Notes under the pieces: model-generated | Databases searched by the model: none | What the model was told of the DNA's origin: nothing | The model's input: the letters and a program-made list of their open reading frames with translations, nothing else | Translations under genes and position numbers: made by a program | Part shown: in pieces, positions 35,352 to 42,858 of the stretch | Layout: the number at the start of each line of letters is the position of its first letter | How positions within the stretch are numbered: position 1 is the first letter of the stretch | Origin: Pontibacter harenae | Lineage (GTDB): Bacteria; Bacteroidota; Bacteroidia; Cytophagales; Hymenobacteraceae | Reading direction: 5' to 3' | Length of the DNA stretch: 64,000 nt | NCBI RefSeq assembly: GCF_020907245.1 | Contig: NZ_JAJJWH010000011.1 | Coordinates: forward strand, 62,001 to 126,000

Positions 35352-35770
35352 CGTACTGATTATTTTCTGCTTAATTTTTAAAGTGGATGTTAAATTAAAG
35401 GTGGCTCCTGCAGTGGTGCCAAGGTAAATGCGAACTCAATATAGTGTTAATTCTACAATTTCATATGATAAAAGTGAGTTGCTACATTATTTCTCATTTC
35501 TTAAACTGCTGGCTATAGTTTTAGCCATCGTAACACGATATATGTTATCAGCAATGCAACCCAAATAATAGGTTACAACACTAATCTAAACCTAAAATTT
35601 CTCCTCTAACGCCTTATACAAAATATAAAGTGTAAATTATTCGTTATTGTGAACAGAAACTGCAAAGAGCAATTGCGTAAAAATAATTTAATCTGTATCT
35701 TTTGTTAAGCTTCGTACTATGGTTACGAGCTAATTACCACATTTTTCTATACCATTAAAAGTTGAAGGCT
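35352..35770. other. 419-bp divergent intergenic region
   Basis: This AT-rich region separates the ThuA fusion gene from the hypothetical gene at 35771. A near-consensus minus-strand -7 word (TACCTTGG, about 35418-35425) lies 67 bp before the ThuA gene. I see no repeat, structured RNA or coding sequence. Confidence 0.35.
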
Positions 35771-36490
35771 ATGAACACCCTTCCCATCAACTGGCTTACA
35801 GAAGGACTGCTCGACTTCGAGTATAAGAAATACATGCTGCTGGCTTACCTACAAACCGCCAAAACCGAATTCGGAAAGCAGCGCCTCTACCCTATCTTTT
35901 CGGACCTGATTATGCATTACCGCAACCTGCAACAGGTAAAGGAGCATAAGAAGCTCGTGTACGAACAGTTCCCGCAACGCATCAGCCGCGCCGATTTTGA
36001 GAAACTGGAACTCGTATACGAAAAGATTATAGAAGATGATGAAACCATGCAGCAGATTGAGGAAATAATTCAGTTTGCAGCACCGCTGATGGTAAACGCT
36101 GTAGGTGAAGGCAAAGAACTGTACGACTTTATTGAGCGCCACATCGAGATTAACCCTGTAGGTATTTCTCCTATGTACTTCAATGAAGGTTATCTTTTCC
36201 TGGATGCTTTTCCTGGCAAAGAAACCCAGGTATACCTCTACCGCATCACCGTATTCGAAAACACCTACGAAAAGTACCGAGGCATAAATACGCAGCACTT
36301 GAAAACTGTTCGCCGTGGCCTAAGCCAAACCCACGAAAACCTGAAAGTGCAGCTGCTAAAAGAAAACCAGGAACTGCCCAACCCTGCCACTTTTGTAATA
36401 GCCTCCAAAGTACCAGTACCGTTGGAGCACTCGCTATTGCCCATTGCCAAACGCACATTAGTAAAGTATGTGGCGAAGATGGCAGCGTAA
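35771..36490 (+). CDS. Conserved hypothetical protein
   Basis: I start at the ATG at 35771 (MNTLPINWLTEGLLDFEYKKY) in preference to the upstream TTG at 35762. The 239-residue product has no signal or membrane segment, is mixed helix and strand, and has aromatic-rich motifs (GYLFLDAFPGKETQVYLYRITVFENTYEKYRGI). It seems to belong to an uncharacterised family of Cytophagales; no function can be given. No operon partner is close. Confidence 0.68.
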   Translation: MNTLPINWLTEGLLDFEYKKYMLLAYLQTAKTEFGKQRLYPIFSDLIMHYRNLQQVKEHKKLVYEQFPQRISRADFEKLELVYEKIIEDDETMQQIEEIIQFAAPLMVNAVGEGKELYDFIERHIEINPVGISPMYFNEGYLFLDAFPGKETQVYLYRITVFENTYEKYRGINTQHLKTVRRGLSQTHENLKVQLLKENQELPNPATFVIASKVPVPLEHSLLPIAKRTLVKYVAKMAA

Positions 36491-36696
36491 AAGCTGCCAT
36501 CTCGACGTAAGGCAACTAGCAGACTCTAACTATCGTTAAATATGACAGTTCCATATCTGGCTATTGCAAACTTGGCTACAAGAATACTTTTTCCATTTTG
36601 CATTAAGTAGCTATCACAACTTAAGCGAGTTTATTGAGTACCAGCAACAAAGTTCGGAAACTACAGGGCAGAGAACTGTTACCAGGTGCACATTTT

Positions 36697-36776
36697 GACG
36701 ATTTACTGTTTGAGCGTTCAGCGAGTTTAAATCGTCTTGATTTTTTTGGTTCTTTTTGTATCAAGACAAAAAGAAC
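36697..36776 (+). repeat. Structured dispersed repeat, copy 1
   Basis: GACGATTTA (36697-36705) pairs with TAAATCGTC (36728-36736) around the conserved loop TGTTTGAGCGTTCAGCGAGT. Then CTTGAT (36736-36741) is followed by an 11-bp hairpin (36749-36759 with 36766-36776) whose loop ATCAAG is the exact complement of CTTGAT. The same layout with different stem bases is found at 50321-50403. The strand assignment is arbitrary, because the helices read on both strands. Confidence 0.75.
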
Positions 36777-37087
36777 AGAGACTTAAGCTATAAAACATGC
36801 TCAATTGATGTTAAACATTAAGTTTGCTATGCGAACTTAAACTTCTATGCCAGTAGTAAATGCTTAACCTCCCTTCCTCCAAGATTTTCCAAAATGACAA
36901 GAAGTGAAGAGGCAAGTCATGCACAGGTCCTACCAGTCCTCCATGTTTCCAGCGCAGACATAATCACACCAACACCACTTAAATTATTTGTCTATACAAG
37001 AATGGAACAATCCACCCTCCTTATTGCGTTTAAACATCAAAGGGCATAGTTTTTTGCAGATGGTTTTCAGATTATCTAAAAAAGCTA

Positions 37088-37095
37088 TACCTTTG
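37088..37095 (+). promoter_or_regulatory. Promoter of the cysH operon
   Basis: TACCTTTG matches TAnnTTTG and lies 36 bp before the SAM riboswitch, so transcription would begin just ahead of the P1 helix. A TTTT word at 37064-37067, 20 nt upstream, is a weak -33 candidate. The 36491-37087 stretch before it has no gene; it contains only the dispersed repeat at 36697. Confidence 0.6.
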
Positions 37096-37130
37096 TACTT
37101 CTTATACTTATACACAACGTAAGTTAAAGA

Positions 37131-37234
37131 AAATTTATAAAGAAGAGGCGAGAGACTAGGCTCCATGACCCTCTGGCAACCACCAGTTTGGAAGGTGCCA
37201 AGTCCTATCCCGAACAGTCGGGACATATAAATTT
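37131..37234 (+). ncRNA. SAM-I (S-box) riboswitch upstream of cysH
   Basis: A 9-bp P1 helix is formed by AAATTTATA (37131-37139) and TATAAATTT (37226-37234). Inside it are the SAM-I core words GGCAACC and GGTGCCAAGTCCT, a P2 pairing of AGAGG with CCTCT, and a P4 hairpin CCCGA/TCGGG (37209-37213 with 37218-37222). SAM binding stabilises P1. The leader peptide ATG is 10 nt after P1, so the 3' strand of P1 sits next to its translation start. A second, closely similar riboswitch lies at 47129-47232 on the other strand, before the sulfite reductase. Confidence 0.88.
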
Positions 37235-37243
37235 GAAAACGCA

Positions 37244-37384
37244 ATGCAAACGACCGTAAACACATCGACATCAGTTTCAGGCAGTAGTACTTCTACTTCC
37301 TCTCCTCTATTTTCTTATTTTGCAGCTACTGATGCCGCCTTCAAACAAAGGCTTGTGTGTTGTTGTTGCTGTTGCAAATTTTAG
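37244..37384 (+). CDS. Polycysteine leader peptide of the cysH operon
   Basis: This 46-codon ORF starts at an ATG 10 nt after the riboswitch P1 helix. It is rich in Ser and Thr, and near its end has six consecutive cysteine codons (TGT TGT TGT TGC TGT TGC) followed only by Lys, Phe and TAG. Such a codon run is the hallmark of a ribosome-sensed attenuator: low charged cysteinyl-tRNA would stall the ribosome there. A 9-bp hairpin (37388-37415) follows directly after the stop and could be the switchable structure. The gene 218 bp downstream is cysH. The same design occurs before the sulfite reductase (47009-47125). It is too short to be a normal enzyme or structural protein. Confidence 0.82.
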   Translation: MQTTVNTSTSVSGSSTSTSSPLFSYFAATDAAFKQRLVCCCCCCKF

Positions 37385-37387
37385 CTT

Positions 37388-37415
37388 TTCAAATCTAAGC
37401 TCCTAAAGATTTGAA
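37388..37415 (+). promoter_or_regulatory. Hairpin directly after the polycysteine leader ORF
   Basis: TTCAAATCT (37388-37396) pairs perfectly with AGATTTGAA (37407-37415) around a 10-nt loop, beginning 3 nt after the leader stop codon. It has no T-run, so it is more likely an antiterminator/anti-sequestor or pause hairpin than a terminator. A T6 run occurs later (about 37465-37470), after a weaker potential stem. Confidence 0.5.
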
Positions 37416-37602
37416 GTGTTATAGTTCTGCTGTAGCACAAGCGCCACTCCCTGTTCAGCTCTGTTTTTTCGCCTTTATTGGCTTTGTCTGGCATTATATT
37501 CGCATTTGCATTACCAAAGGCACCAGGCAACCAAAGACAAACCACCTGAAATACATGTTGTGCCGCCACCTAAACAAGATCAAAAACATTAATTTATAGT
37601 TC

Positions 37603-38322
37603 ATGAGCAATTTACCAGCTTTAGAAACAAAAATACCAGCGCTCCTTGAAGCTTTGGAAGGCCTTTCTATTGAAGATAGCCTACGCCTGCTGGCAAAAGA
37701 ATTCGAAGGCTCTATTGCCTTCTCTTCCAGCCTTGGCATCGAAGACCAACTGATTACGCATTATATCTTTTCTAACGATATACCTGTTCGTGTTTTCACA
37801 TTGGACACAGGCCGTCTTTTTAACGAGACATACAACCTGCTGAACAGAACTAACAGCCGCTACGATAAGCGCATTCAGGTATACTTTCCGAAGAATGAGG
37901 CGGTGGAAAAACTGCTGACCGAGAAAGGTCCGTTGAGCTTTTACCAGTCTTTGGAAGATAGAAAAGAGTGCTGCTTTATTCGTAAAGTAGAGCCGTTGAA
38001 GCGTGCGCTGAAAGGTGTGCAGCTGTGGGTAACAGGTATTCGTGCCGACCAATCGGATGCGCGCCAAAGCCTGCAACTGCTTGAGTGGGATGAAGGTAAC
38101 CAACTTATCAAGTATAACCCGCTCCTGCACTGGACGCTGGATGAAGTTAGAGCCGCTATCAAAAAAGACAACGTACCGTATAACCCGCTGCACGATAAAG
38201 GCTTTATAAGTATAGGTTGCGCCCCTTGCACCCGCGCTGTTCGCGAAGGCGACGACTTTAGAGCAGGTCGCTGGTGGTGGGAAGATACTTCTAAAAAAGA
38301 GTGCGGCTTACACGCGAGTTAA
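37603..38322 (+). CDS. cysH: Adenylyl-sulfate (APS) reductase, iron-sulfur type
   Basis: The 239-residue protein has the PAPS/APS reductase fold (AFSSSLGIEDQLI P-loop-like start, TLDTGRLFNETY). The [4Fe-4S] cysteines of the assimilatory APS-reductase branch are Cys123-Cys124 (KECC) and Cys206/Cys209 (GCAPC). The catalytic cysteine is Cys234 in KKECGLH. It reduces APS to sulfite with thioredoxin, which fits the absence of an APS kinase (CysC) in the cluster. It is the first structural gene after the SAM riboswitch and cysteine leader. Confidence 0.93.
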   Translation: MSNLPALETKIPALLEALEGLSIEDSLRLLAKEFEGSIAFSSSLGIEDQLITHYIFSNDIPVRVFTLDTGRLFNETYNLLNRTNSRYDKRIQVYFPKNEAVEKLLTEKGPLSFYQSLEDRKECCFIRKVEPLKRALKGVQLWVTGIRADQSDARQSLQLLEWDEGNQLIKYNPLLHWTLDEVRAAIKKDNVPYNPLHDKGFISIGCAPCTRAVREGDDFRAGRWWWEDTSKKECGLHAS

Positions 38323-38324
38323 TT

Positions 38325-38426
38325 AAGAATTAGAAATTCAAAATTAGAAATTATATTTAGAGGTGGAGCAAAGAGTAATATTCAACTTTCTAACTCTTCA
38401 ATGCTCTAACTTTCTAACTTAAAACG
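38325..38426. repeat. Simple-sequence tract between cysH and cysD
   Basis: The spacer is made of AATTAGAAATT-type words (38327-38356) followed by CAACTTTCTAACTCT/ACTTTCTAAC words (38384-38420). Both word types recur elsewhere in the window (20325-20360, 22998-23036). No promoter or terminator is recognised, so cysH-cysD-cysN may still be one transcript. Confidence 0.5.
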
Positions 38427-39335
38427 ATGACTAAAAGATATCTCGATTACCTGGATCAACTGGAGGCAGAGGCCATACACATTATGCGTGAGGTGGCAGG
38501 GCAGTTTGAGAAACCAGCGCTGCTGTTCTCAGGCGGTAAAGACTCCATCACCCTGGTACGACTGGCAGAGAAGGCCTTCCGCCCTGGCAAATTCCCATTT
38601 CCACTGGTGCACATAGACACAGGCCATAACTTTCCTGAAGCTATTGCTTACCGCGATGAACTGGCTGAGCGCCTGGGTGAAAAGTTGGTTGTGCGCAACG
38701 TAGAAGACACGATCAAACGCCAGAACCTGACCGAGCCAAAAGGCAAATATGCCAGCCGCAACGGACTTCAAACCTATACTTTGCTCGAAACGATAGAGGA
38801 ATTCGGTTTTGATGCCTGTATAGGCGGTGCTCGCCGCGACGAAGAAAAGGCCCGAGCCAAAGAACGCATCTTCTCGGTGCGCGACGAATTTGGCCAGTGG
38901 GACCCGAAACTGCAGCGCCCAGAACTATGGAACATCTATAACGGGCACATCCACAAAGGTGAGAATGTGCGTGTGTTCCCAATTAGTAACTGGACGGAGC
39001 TAGACGTTTGGAATTACATCAAGCGTGAGGAAATTGCCCTGCCGAACATCTACTTCACACACGAGCGTGAGTGTTTAGTACGCGACAACAAGCTGATGGC
39101 CTGGTCTGATTTTATACACAAAGATCCAGAAGATGTGGTGATCAAGCGTCAGGTGCGTTTCCGTACTGTAGGCGACATGACCTGTACTGCCGCCGTTGAG
39201 TCTGTCGCTTTCGACATCGATAGCGTGATAGCCGAAATCATCGAATCAAAAATAAGCGAACGCGGTGCCACCCGCATAGACGACAAGCTGTCTGAAACCG
39301 CAATGGAAGACCGTAAAAAAGGAGGATACTTTTAA
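38427..39335 (+). CDS. cysD: Sulfate adenylyltransferase subunit 2
   Basis: The 302-residue protein has the ATP-pyrophosphatase motif LLFSGGKDSITLVRLAEKAF at about 31-50 and the family signatures VHIDTGHNFPEA and CIGGARRDEEKARAKERIFS. With CysN it makes APS from ATP and sulfate in the cytoplasm. Its stop is 1 bp before the cysN start, indicating coupled expression. Confidence 0.97.
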   Translation: MTKRYLDYLDQLEAEAIHIMREVAGQFEKPALLFSGGKDSITLVRLAEKAFRPGKFPFPLVHIDTGHNFPEAIAYRDELAERLGEKLVVRNVEDTIKRQNLTEPKGKYASRNGLQTYTLLETIEEFGFDACIGGARRDEEKARAKERIFSVRDEFGQWDPKLQRPELWNIYNGHIHKGENVRVFPISNWTELDVWNYIKREEIALPNIYFTHERECLVRDNKLMAWSDFIHKDPEDVVIKRQVRFRTVGDMTCTAAVESVAFDIDSVIAEIIESKISERGATRIDDKLSETAMEDRKKGGYF

Positions 39336-39336
39336 C

Positions 39337-40614
39337 ATGGATATACTTAGATTTATTACCGCTGGTAGCGTAGACGATGGTAAAAGTACCCTGATCGGCC
39401 GACTGCTGTACGACACAAAGCAGATTTTTGCCGATCAACTAGAGGCAATAGAGCAATCTGGCCGCCTGAACGAGAGCGGAGAGGTTGACCTTTCTTTGCT
39501 AACCGACGGTCTGAAGGCCGAGCGTGAGCAAGGTATTACGATTGATGTGGCTTACAAGTACTTCAACACTGAGAAGCGTAAGTTTATTATTGCTGATGCC
39601 CCTGGCCATATTCAGTATACCCGCAACATGGTAACAGGTGCCTCCAATTCTAACCTTTCCATTATTCTGGTTGATGCTCGTAAAGGAGTGCAGGAGCAAA
39701 CACGCCGCCACTCCATCATATCATCGCTGCTGGGAATTCCGCACCTGGTTATCTGCATCAATAAAATGGATTTGGTGGGTTTCGATGAAGCTGTTTACAA
39801 TAAAATTGTAGAAGATTACAAGCTCTTCGCGCAGAAGCTGAACGCCAAAGACATCCAGTTTATACCTGTTAGCGCCCTCAAAGGCGATAACATTGTAGAG
39901 AAATCTACGGCTATGGACTGGTACAGCGGACCTAGCCTGCTGGAGCACCTGGAGCAGGTACCTGTTTCTTCTGATATCAACTTAGAAAATGCCCGTTTCC
40001 CTGTGCAGTACGTTATTCGCCCTCACACTACAGAATACCACGACTACCGTGGCTATGCTGGTAAAGTAATCAGCGGTGTGTATAAAAAAGGCGATAAAGT
40101 AGTGGTACAGCCATCTGGCCAGACATCAACTATCAAATCTGTACAATTAGGCGGCAAAGAACTGGAAGAAGCTTTTGCACCCATGTCGGTTGTAGTGCAA
40201 CTAGAAGACGCTGTAGATATCAGCCGTGGAGATGTGCTTGTAAAGCAAGAGGATGAACTGGAGACAACACAGGAATTTGAAGCATTACTATGCTGGATGG
40301 CTACCAAGCCACTGAAGCCTGGTGCTAAGCTGCTGCTTCGTCACAACTCTACAGACTCTCGTGCTGTTGTGAGAGAGATCATGTATAAAGTAGATGTAAA
40401 TGCGCTGGAAGATGTTCAGGACGTAGACCAGGTACAGCTTAACGACATCTGCTGTGTCCGCATCCGTACTGCCACTCCTCTCCTGCTCGATAAGTACGAG
40501 GACAACCGCTCAAATGGAGGCTTTATATTAGTAGACGAAATTTCTTTCACTACTGTAGGCGCAGGTATGGTAACCAGCACCGTAGACGAGAGCAAACTCA
40601 GCTACATGATTTAA
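39337..40614 (+). CDS. cysN: Sulfate adenylyltransferase subunit 1 (GTPase), without CysC domain
   Basis: The 425-residue protein is an EF-Tu-like GTPase: GSVDDGKSTLIGRLLYD P-loop at about 8-24, switch DAPGHIQYTRNM at about 86, NKMD at about 141-144, then two beta-barrel domains. It powers APS formation by CysD through GTP hydrolysis. The length shows it is CysN alone, with no APS-kinase fusion, matching the APS-type CysH. Confidence 0.96.
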   Translation: MDILRFITAGSVDDGKSTLIGRLLYDTKQIFADQLEAIEQSGRLNESGEVDLSLLTDGLKAEREQGITIDVAYKYFNTEKRKFIIADAPGHIQYTRNMVTGASNSNLSIILVDARKGVQEQTRRHSIISSLLGIPHLVICINKMDLVGFDEAVYNKIVEDYKLFAQKLNAKDIQFIPVSALKGDNIVEKSTAMDWYSGPSLLEHLEQVPVSSDINLENARFPVQYVIRPHTTEYHDYRGYAGKVISGVYKKGDKVVVQPSGQTSTIKSVQLGGKELEEAFAPMSVVVQLEDAVDISRGDVLVKQEDELETTQEFEALLCWMATKPLKPGAKLLLRHNSTDSRAVVREIMYKVDVNALEDVQDVDQVQLNDICCVRIRTATPLLLDKYEDNRSNGGFILVDEISFTTVGAGMVTSTVDESKLSYMI

Positions 40615-40663
40615 TAAGTATAGACGTAAGACACAGGACGTAAGACTTTTCCGTTCTGTATTT

Positions 40664-40671
40664 TACCTTTG
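40664..40671 (+). promoter_or_regulatory. Candidate promoter of the OsmC gene
   Basis: TACCTTTG matches TAnnTTTG in the 196-bp spacer between cysN and the OsmC gene, suggesting OsmC can be transcribed separately. The spacer also has a GACGTAAGAC direct repeat (about 40623 and 40637). Confidence 0.4.
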
Positions 40672-40810
40672 TCTTACTGTTGTCATCCTAAAAAGATCTT
40701 GTTTGCAGGGAGAAGTTAAGCACTCGCTTATAAAACAAAAGACTTTTCAGAATAATAGAATTAATAGATCACAGACCTAAAGATAGCCTTAGTGCTACTT
40801 ACATATAAAT

Positions 40811-41242
40811 ATGCAGGTAAATTTAACACGTGTAGATCAGGACTTCCACTTCCAGGCAACAGGTGCTTCTGGTGTGGCAATTAATATAGATGGTTCCCCT
40901 GAAATAGGCGGGCATAACGCAGGAGCACGCCCGATGGAGTTGCTTTTGATGGGCCTCGGTGGCTGCAGCGCCATCGACGTTATTCAAATCTTAAAAAAGC
41001 AGCGCCAGCAAATCGACAGTTTCGACATACAGGTAACAGCTGAACGTACGCCAGGAGAAGTTCCGTCCCTGTTCAAATCGATTAACATCCACTTTATACT
41101 TGGTGGTCCGCTGGATAAGGAGAAGGTGAAGAAAGCAATTGATTTATCGCTGGATAAGTATTGCTCTGTTGCCGCTATACTTTACAAAACAGCTACCATC
41201 ACACATTCTTTTGAAGTGAATTTGACTGAAGCTACTGCTTAA
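40811..41242 (+). CDS. OsmC/Ohr-family peroxiredoxin-like protein
   Basis: The 143-residue protein has the OsmC fold pattern: GARPMELLLMGLGGCSAIDVIQIL carries the first active-site cysteine, and the second is in KYCSVAAIL. The two cysteines (about Cys56 and Cys117) are those that reduce organic hydroperoxides in the family. It lies downstream of cysN and ends the plus-strand part of the sulfur island, followed by a 23-bp terminator stem. Confidence 0.88.
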   Translation: MQVNLTRVDQDFHFQATGASGVAINIDGSPEIGGHNAGARPMELLLMGLGGCSAIDVIQILKKQRQQIDSFDIQVTAERTPGEVPSLFKSINIHFILGGPLDKEKVKKAIDLSLDKYCSVAAILYKTATITHSFEVNLTEATA

Positions 41243-41256
41243 GAGGCAAGTATTTT

Positions 41257-41307
41257 ATAAAACAATAAGAGCCGTTACAACATCTGTAACGGCTCTTATT
41301 GTTTTAT
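41257..41307. terminator. Terminator after OsmC gene, 23-bp perfect stem
   Basis: Positions 41257-41279 pair perfectly with 41285-41307 around a 5-nt loop; the arms end in TTTTAT. This is a strong, probably bidirectional terminator. Confidence 0.92.
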
Positions 41308-41355
41308 CTGATTTATGTTCTTTAATCGCCCCCCCTCGAACTACGCTGACCGAGG

Positions 41356-41415
41356 CTATGCTTCAAGTTTTCAACTTGGAGCTTTTCATGAAGCAAGTTT
41401 TCAACTTGCAGCATG
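41356..41415. repeat. Dispersed palindromic repeat, copy A
   Basis: CAAGTTTTCAACTTG occurs twice, at 41364-41378 and 41394-41408, with 30-bp spacing. The joining sequence (AACTTG..GC.....ATGA.GCAAGTTTT.AACTT) is shared with 54138-54200. Confidence 0.6.
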
Positions 41416-41467
41416 TCGTCTTGCCTTTTCAAAAGAGTAGTATTGGCCTTAAAGATACTTTAACAAC

Positions 41468-41502
41468 ACCCCCTCCTGTTCTTAAGAGGGGACAGGGGGA
41501 GG
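41468..41502 (-). terminator. Hairpin downstream of metZ-like gene
   Basis: CCCCCTCCTGT and ACAGGGGGAGG flank an AT-containing loop and form an 11-bp stem with one mismatch and one wobble pair, abutting the stop at 41503. Purine/pyrimidine-rich hairpins of this style are frequent in Cytophagales intergenic DNA. Confidence 0.55.
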
Positions 41503-42672
41503 TTACACCTTTGCCAAAGCCTGTGTAATATCCTCAATAATATCTGCCACATTTTCCAAACCAACCGACACCCGAATCAGACCAGGCGTAATACCTGTTG
41601 CCTGTCGCTCTTCTTCTGTTAGCTTAGAATGTGTGGTAGAGGCAGGATGCGTAACAATAGAACGGGTATCGCCTAAGTTAGAAGTAATGCTCAGCATCTG
41701 CAGGTTATCAATAAATCGCTTAGCTGCATCGTAGCCACCTTTTACGGCAAACGTTACGATACCACCACCAGCTTTCATCTGCTTTTTAGCCAGCTCATAC
41801 TGCGGGAACGACGGCAGGAACGGATAGCGCACAAACTCCAGCGCCTCGTTATTTTCCAGCGTCTGCGCCAGCTTCAGTGCATTTTCGCAATGCTTCTCTA
41901 CACGCAGCGATAGCGTTTCAAGACTCTTAGAAATAACCCAAGCATTAAACGGTGACATGGCAGGACCAGTATGGCGAGAGAAGAAACGAATCTCCTCAAT
42001 CAAGTCTTTTCTACCTACCACAATACCGCCCAACACGCGCCCCTGCCCATCCATATACTTCGTAGCAGAATGTACAACTAAGTCAGTGCCGTAATCTATT
42101 GGCGTTTGCAGAATTGGGGTGGCAAAGCAGTTGTCCACCACCACAATCAGGTCATGCTTGCGCTTCAGCTCTCCAATAAACTCCAGATCAATCAGCTCCA
42201 ACCCAGGGTTAGAGGGTGTCTCGATTAAAATCATTTTCGTTTCTGGCTTGATCAGGCTTTCCCAGGTTTCGGGTGCGCTGGCATCGGCATACGAATGGGT
42301 AATACCCCACTTCGAGAACACGCGTGTTAACAACTGGTGCGTTGAGCCAAACACCGCACGAGCCGAAAGCACATGGTCGCCTGACTTTAGCAGTGCCGCC
42401 ATACTAGCAAAAACGGCAGCCATGCCAGAAGAAAAAGCAAAGCCGTCTTCCGCTTTTTCCAAGAAACATACTTTTTCCAGCAACTCATCCACATTAGGAT
42501 TTGAGTAGCGGGAGTAAATGCTTCCCTCCTCTTCATCGGCGAAAACAGCTCTTGCCTGCTCAGCATCTTCAAATAAAAAGCTGGAGGTTAAATATAAAGG
42601 CACCGAGTGCTCGCGGTTTTGCGAACGCTGCGCCTGTAGTCGTATGGCTTGGGTTTCTTTATTATCCGACAC
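41503..42672 (-). CDS. metZ: O-succinylhomoserine sulfhydrylase-like PLP enzyme
   Basis: The 389-residue protein belongs to the Cys/Met-metabolism PLP family: SRYSNPNVDELLEKV, FSSGMAAVFASM, ETPSNPGLELID, and PLP lysine Lys205 in VVHSATKYMDGQGRVLGG. The G-QGRVLGG-IV context is typical of MetZ sulfhydrylases, which make homocysteine directly from sulfide and an acylated homoserine. That fits its place between the sulfate reduction genes. A cystathionine-synthase or gamma-lyase role cannot be fully excluded. A consensus -7 word is at 42737-42744. Confidence 0.85.
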   Translation of the reverse strand: MSDNKETQAIRLQAQRSQNREHSVPLYLTSSFLFEDAEQARAVFADEEEGSIYSRYSNPNVDELLEKVCFLEKAEDGFAFSSGMAAVFASMAALLKSGDHVLSARAVFGSTHQLLTRVFSKWGITHSYADASAPETWESLIKPETKMILIETPSNPGLELIDLEFIGELKRKHDLIVVVDNCFATPILQTPIDYGTDLVVHSATKYMDGQGRVLGGIVVGRKDLIEEIRFFSRHTGPAMSPFNAWVISKSLETLSLRVEKHCENALKLAQTLENNEALEFVRYPFLPSFPQYELAKKQMKAGGGIVTFAVKGGYDAAKRFIDNLQMLSITSNLGDTRSIVTHPASTTHSKLTEEERQATGITPGLIRVSVGLENVADIIEDITQALAKV

Positions 42673-42736
42673 TATTTTATATGTTAAATGTCTTTAGTCA
42701 GTTTTTATTGCTGTTGGTGAAAACACACAACAGCGG

Positions 42737-42744
42737 CAAAGGTA
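42737..42744 (-). promoter_or_regulatory. Candidate -7 element for metZ-like gene
   Basis: The minus strand reads TACCTTTG, an exact TAnnTTTG match 65 bp upstream of the start codon. No riboswitch or leader ORF is seen here, unlike at the other two sulfur promoters. Confidence 0.5.
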
Positions 42745-42858
42745 CTAAACACAATGCAAAAACGCGTGTTTCGTCGTGTCTTCTAAAGTAGCAGATTTCT
42801 CGCTTTGCTCGAAATGACGATTTGCTTTACCTCAAAAAAGCCTTACATACTGTGTCTG

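Noticed and set aside
36984-37271. Minus-strand 95-codon frame spanning the SAM-I riboswitch
   Set aside because: The region is explained by the riboswitch on the plus strand; the frame has an atypical composition and no family match.
37381-37599. Open frames of about 62 codons on both strands between the Cys leader and cysH
   Set aside because: They overlap each other, lack start context and family features, and lie in the leader region of the cysH transcript.
42673-42858. Third SAM riboswitch or leader peptide before the metZ-like gene
   Set aside because: I looked for the GGCAACC and GGTGCCAA cores and for Cys codon runs in this spacer and found none.
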